Origin: JBIKWM01 sp044356305
Lineage (GTDB): Bacteria > Bacteroidota > Bacteroidia > UBA10329
DNA: 43,316 nt
Reading direction: 5' to 3'
NCBI GenBank assembly: GCA_044356305.1
Contig: JBIKWM010000027.1
Location: 1 to 43,316 of the forward strand
Part shown: positions 41,001 to 43,316 of the stretch, piece after piece
Layout of the letters: each line of letters starts with the position of its first letter
Numbering within the stretch: the first letter of the stretch is position 1
Program-made: the position numbers and the translations under genes
Notes under the pieces: model-generated
Databases searched by the model: none
Seen by the model: the letters and a program-made list of their open reading frames with translations, nothing else
Told to the model about the DNA's origin: nothing

Positions 41001-43124
41001 GGGGAAGGTGTTGCTCACGGTGCTGCCGTTGGCATTGGCCCCACCGAAATCCCAATCGAGGTCGGTTACGCTGCCGCTGCTGATGCTGGCAGAGCCGGTG
41101 AAAGCCACTGCATCGCCATCGCACGCAGGCACCGAGGTGAAGGTGGGAACGGGTACAGGATTGACAGTCACAGAAAGCGTGGCAGCATCGGTACAGCCAT
41201 CGCTGCTTGTAACGGTCTGGGTTACGGTGAATGTGCCATCGGTGGCGTAGGTGTAGGAAGGTGCGGCCGCCACATCGGTGTTGCCATCACCAAGATCATA
41301 CAGATAATCTGAGGCCCCTGTGCTGAGGTCGGTGAACGCGGTGGCAGTACCGAGGCAGGCCGTTGTGGCACTGAAATCGGCCACAGGATTGTCGAACACC
41401 ACCGCATCATCGGTGAATGTGCCTGTGCAGCCGAGGTCGCTGGTGGCGGTGAGGGTCACGCTGAAAGTTCCGGGTCCGATGAAGGTGTTGCTCACACTGC
41501 TGCCGTTGGCAGTGGCCCCACCGAAATCCCAGTCGAGGTCGGTGACGCTGCCGCTGCTGATGCTGGCAGAACCGGTGAAATTCACTGCATCGCCATCGCA
41601 CGCTGGAACAGAGGTGAAGGCGGGCTGGGGTTGAGGGTTTACTGTGACCGTGAATGAGCAGACATCGGTAAGGCCCGCGCCATCGGTGGCGGTGTACTCA
41701 ATGACCGTGATCCCGACAGGGAACGTGGAGCCGCTGCTCAGACCTGAAGCATCGGTCTGACTCACGGTGGCGCCACAGTTGTCATCGGCCGTTGGTGCGG
41801 TAAAAGTCACCGTGGCACCGGAAAGACCACTGGCACACATCACAATATCGGTGGGACAGCTCACGAGTGTCGGAGCGGTGACGTCCTGAACCGTGACGGT
41901 GGCCGTACACGTACCTGTTGGACCACCGTTACCGGTCACTGAAAGATCTACAGTGTTGGCGCCCAGATCGGCACACGAGAATGTAGTGACATCGAGACTC
42001 ATGGATGCGATACCACAGTCGAAAACTGTTCCGTTATCAATCTGCGCAGCTGTTATAGTGGCACTGCCATTTCCATCCAGATCAACAGTCAGGTTCTGGC
42101 AAAGGGCTGTGATGTCGGCAGCAGTGAACGAGGCCGAAAGAAACCCTGAGCCTCCCAGACCTCCCGCATCGCCTATTCGGATAAGGTATGTCTGTCCGGC
42201 TGATACCGCCACATCAATACCGTCGGCAGGGCAGCCCGACATATCGGAGCACGACAGCTCTGTTCCGCTACAGCCATCAAAGGCTGATAGGGTGGAAGAG
42301 AAGTCGATCAGATTGCAGGTCGTCAGGTTCAGTGTGCCACACGCAGTGGCGGTGTAGCTGAACCAGACATCATCGGCATCGGTGCCACAGCTGCTTTCAT
42401 CCGCACCCGTGGCCGAGAAGATTTGGAAAGGGTTGTTGCCAACGCTCAGGGCCGTGGCACTGGCGCAGAGGTCGTTTGCAGGGGCCACATCCGGGATGAA
42501 ACGGATGCACTGCCCAGCGCTGAGCGCAGCCGTGTTGAAAGAGATAAGATTTGAACCTACTCCATTGGCATTGATCCCGACTGTGGCCGATGCACCTGCA
42601 TCATTGGTCGTTCCGAAGGCCACATCCTGATATTTGAAATCAATGACATTGGTGAATTCATACAGTTTCACCTGAAATGTGACCCCGTTGGCCCCAAGGG
42701 TTCCAGGAAAGTGAGGTCTGTTGTGCCATTGCACAACGAGCCTGCGGAATGGCGCTGTGCCGAGCACCTGCCAGAACACGTTGCCATCGTCAGAATCAAG
42801 GTCATCCCAAAATGGGGCAATGATGTTGACCGTGGCGGGAAAGGTGAGATTACCGAATGCCAGATCGCCTGCGGTGGCGTTGAATAGGATGCCACCGTTG
42901 TTTCCAATCCTGAAATCAGAGGAGGTCACCCCGAAAAAGGTGAAGCTGAACGGGGCTGTGATATTGGCCTCACCATCATCTGCCAGCCCCAGGGCTGTGC
43001 CCGTTCCACTGATATCCTCAAAGGTGGTGGTGCAGGTGTTGTCGACCGTGTAGGTCTGCGCAGATGTTCGGCCATAGAAAGCGAGGAATGCTGTGGCCAG
43101 CAAGGTTGCGTAATGCTTGAGCAT
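38073..43124 (-). CDS. Large adhesin-like surface protein: HYR, PKD, SprB-like repeats, T9SS type A sorting domain
   Basis: A 1683-residue secreted protein. Signal peptide to about residue 23 (LATAFLAFYGRTSAQ). An N-terminal beta domain follows (about 24-210, with GGILFN and FWDDLDSDDGNVFW), then a cysteine-containing carbohydrate-binding-like module (about 212-330), an HYR-type domain (about 416-496), PKD domains with two near-identical 159-residue duplications (about 498-802), and another PKD. Eight SprB-like repeats (about 896-1512) share the frame C-x-G-x(3)-G and end DANGC or similar. A last PKD precedes a type A sorting domain (about 1599-1683: LNLFPNPGDGHMTV, KGTYLLTF). ATG 43124 lies downstream of the promoter box; the longer frame start does not. 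Confidence 0.9.
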   Translation of the reverse strand: MLKHYATLLATAFLAFYGRTSAQTYTVDNTCTTTFEDISGTGTALGLADDGEANITAPFSFTFFGVTSSDFRIGNNGGILFNATAGDLAFGNLTFPATVNIIAPFWDDLDSDDGNVFWQVLGTAPFRRLVVQWHNRPHFPGTLGANGVTFQVKLYEFTNVIDFKYQDVAFGTTNDAGASATVGINANGVGSNLISFNTAALSAGQCIRFIPDVAPANDLCASATALSVGNNPFQIFSATGADESSCGTDADDVWFSYTATACGTLNLTTCNLIDFSSTLSAFDGCSGTELSCSDMSGCPADGIDVAVSAGQTYLIRIGDAGGLGGSGFLSASFTAADITALCQNLTVDLDGNGSATITAAQIDNGTVFDCGIASMSLDVTTFSCADLGANTVDLSVTGNGGPTGTCTATVTVQDVTAPTLVSCPTDIVMCASGLSGATVTFTAPTADDNCGATVSQTDASGLSSGSTFPVGITVIEYTATDGAGLTDVCSFTVTVNPQPQPAFTSVPACDGDAVNFTGSASISSGSVTDLDWDFGGATANGSSVSNTFIGPGTFSVTLTATSDLGCTGTFTDDAVVFDNPVADFSATTACLGTATAFTDLSTGASDYLYDLGDGNTDVAAAPSYTYATDGTFTVTQTVTSSDGCTDAATLSVTVNPVPVPTFTSVPACDGDAVAFTGSASISSGSVTDLDWDFGGANANGSTVSNTFPGPGTFSVTLTATSDLGCTGTFTDDAVVFDNPVADFSATTACLGTATAFTDLSTGASDYLYDLGDGNTDVSAAPSYTYATDGTFTVTQTVTSSDGCSDQATATVDVLPSPVADFTSTIGCAGEAVDFTNTGDVGTYAWDFDNGDLSSLQDPSTVFAAAGTYNVSLTVTAGNGCEATLTDQVVVSPTPDFTPNVTDVSCFGDNTGAIVITPTVGTPDIFYSLNGGTPQISQAFFGLSAGSYTVGMSDATGCSSVQVVPVGQPATSVVGAITNITNVTCHAGADGSFAVAAGGGTSPYSYSINGGTPQVSPVFTGLAAGFHDVTVIDANGCTFDTQAELIEPQALVAGITSVTDVLCNGDASGAVSAQASGGSSPYTFTLNNGPAQSSGNFGGLTDGSYSLLVTDNVGCTDGETFTINEPSLMLFSVVSIQDVICNGTPTGLVEVGAASGTAPYTYSLSGSAQQVSGLFSNLVVGQYIAVATDANGCQSTLSITIDEPASLTIQTVAVPATCGGQPTGQVQVSAAGGTQPYVYSSDGGQNFVTSSTLVGLLPGNYTVLVADANGCTASESVTITGPANPLVVDEIVDDIECPGFVDGAITLNPSGGTAPYQYSFNNGAFSDVNTITDLNPGPVSWAVVDANGCLIADFVIISDPNNPIQISQMLINDPLCQGDTNGTVTVIAFGGAGGYSFSLDGQTFQSDNFLVGYQAGFYNLTIMDANGCTYSEQIELVDPTVVQIAIESIQNTQCSNEINGAVTLSATGGNPTYLYALENGPLQVSNIFNVLSAGTYTVYASDLNGCIDSTEVTIFAEGDSPVPSFNPLVSGEAVQFINTSLFGTSFFWDFGDGSTSTDISPIHTYAAPGDYLVTLTVTNDCGSESITVNVSTVNIGITEGALADLNLFPNPGDGHMTVTLGSDVNGPVALQVTDLAGRGLYTALLAATGADGRATLDLSHLSKGTYLLTFSNDGSQRTLRAEIR
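40720..41632 (-). repeat. Near-identical 477-bp direct duplication inside the adhesin gene
   Basis: Coding copies at about 41632-41197 and 41155-40720 are offset by exactly 477 bp (159 codons); for example TGAATGTGCC on the plus strand occurs at 40751 and 41228. Each encodes two PKD-type units beginning FTSVPACDGDAV and running to TVTSSDGC. Few differences are seen (AVNF/AVAF, GATANGSS/GANANGST, FIGPG/FPGPG, VAAAP/VSAAP), and DNA identity extends over silent positions, so the duplication or a gene conversion is recent. Confidence 0.92.
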
Positions 43125-43153
43125 GGGCAGGACAGGTTGGTTCTTGGGGCGGA

Positions 43154-43161
43154 CGAAAGTA
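43154..43161 (-). promoter_or_regulatory. Probable -7 element of the adhesin operon (TACTTTCG)
   Basis: Minus-strand TACTTTCG is one base from TAnnTTTG and identical to the kynU box. It ends 29 nt before the ATG at 43124. The -33 position falls at about 43181-43184 (CTGC), a weak match, some 8 bp from the likely IS end. Confidence 0.45.
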
Positions 43162-43191
43162 GCTGAATTCGCCAATGGATGCAGTGATATA

Positions 43192-43316
43192 ACCCGTTGT
43201 GCTATTGGGCGAAGCGAACATTTTTGATTTGGCCTAATGGTCTTCCGCTCAGTGCATTATCAAGTTGAATCATGGTCATTGCGGCCAATTTTGAGAGGAT
43301 TCTCGTGGCGAGACCG
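43192..43316 (-). mobile_element. Right-edge insertion sequence fragment (probably IS982 family)
   Basis: The C-terminal 37 residues of a transposase are encoded from 43315 to a TAG at 43204-43202. Ten bases beyond, ACCCGTTGTGC (plus strand, from 43192) is a plausible terminal inverted-repeat end, since IS982 ends begin with ACC. The other end is outside the window, so boundaries are provisional. Confidence 0.55.
43202..43316 (-). CDS. Transposase, C-terminal fragment (5' end outside window)
   Basis: The only open frame reaching the right edge on minus encodes LATRILSKLAAMTMIQ near its start, then GRPLGQIK, ending in TAG. This TRILSK(L/I)-A-A-M-T-x-I-Q pattern followed by a short N/R/P-I-x-x-I-K tail matches my recollection of the C-terminus of IS982-type DDE transposases in Bacteroidota. 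The catalytic residues would lie upstream, off the window, so activity cannot be judged. The downstream neighbour on the same strand is the adhesin operon. Confidence 0.6.
   Translation of the reverse strand, partial: GLATRILSKLAAMTMIQLDNALSGRPLGQIKNVRFAQ

Noticed and set aside
1..43316. tRNA, rRNA, toxin-antitoxin, phage or defence genes
   Set aside because: None recognised on either strand; all larger intergenic stretches were read.

Overview
The window looks like a chromosomal segment of a gliding, aerobic member of the Bacteroidota, most likely Flavobacteriales-like, with moderately high GC. The evidence is gldB and gldC, a PorP/SprF-type protein, proteins ending in type A and type B (CHU_C) type IX secretion (T9SS) sorting domains, an alternative complex III (act) operon next to cytochrome oxidase genes, a split metH, and recurrent TAnnTTTG promoter -7 boxes (TATCTTTG three times) in place of E. 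coli-type promoters. All assignments come from reading the sequence; no database search was run.

Layout. Positions 1-210 hold a 21-bp tandem repeat array that continues off the left edge. 339-2934 (minus) is dnaA, a low-molecular-weight tyrosine phosphatase and an RsmI-like methyltransferase, overlapping end to end. 3195-4851 has a hotdog thioesterase, an M42-type peptidase and a DivIC/FtsB-like division protein. 5080-16316 (plus) is the respiratory operon actABCDEF-coxB-coxA: quinol is oxidised by alternative complex III and electrons pass through c hemes to an A1-type heme-copper oxidase. It ends in a strong intrinsic terminator. 16378-21538 has a small secreted protein of unknown function, the two halves of cobalamin-dependent methionine synthase behind a SAM-I riboswitch with a readable promoter, and a beta-barrel protein. 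21555-29805 (minus) carries dxs, a DUF6438-like lipoprotein, yidC, kynureninase, glutamine-dependent NAD synthetase and a PorT-like barrel protein. 29861-33240 (plus) is gldB, gldC and a CHU_C surface protein, ending in a second strong terminator.

The convergent gap 33241-34032 holds a second, unrelated 21-bp array in which eleven units keep exact register although most have diverged, followed by GC-rich, hairpin-rich spacer. From 43124 down to 34033 (minus) runs a T9SS surface operon: a 1683-residue adhesin-like protein with PKD domains, SprB-like repeats and a type A sorting domain; a PKD/CHU_C protein; a PorP/SprF barrel fused to a coiled coil and a SPOR-like domain; and a DUF4442 hotdog protein. 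At the right edge the last 37 residues of a transposase, probably IS982 family, run off the window, with the element's likely end about 30 bp upstream of the adhesin promoter box.

Most genes are conserved housekeeping or respiratory genes. The best candidates for something new are the two strictly 21-bp-phased arrays, the PorP-coiled-coil-SPOR fusion in its surface operon, and the IS boundary at that operon's promoter.
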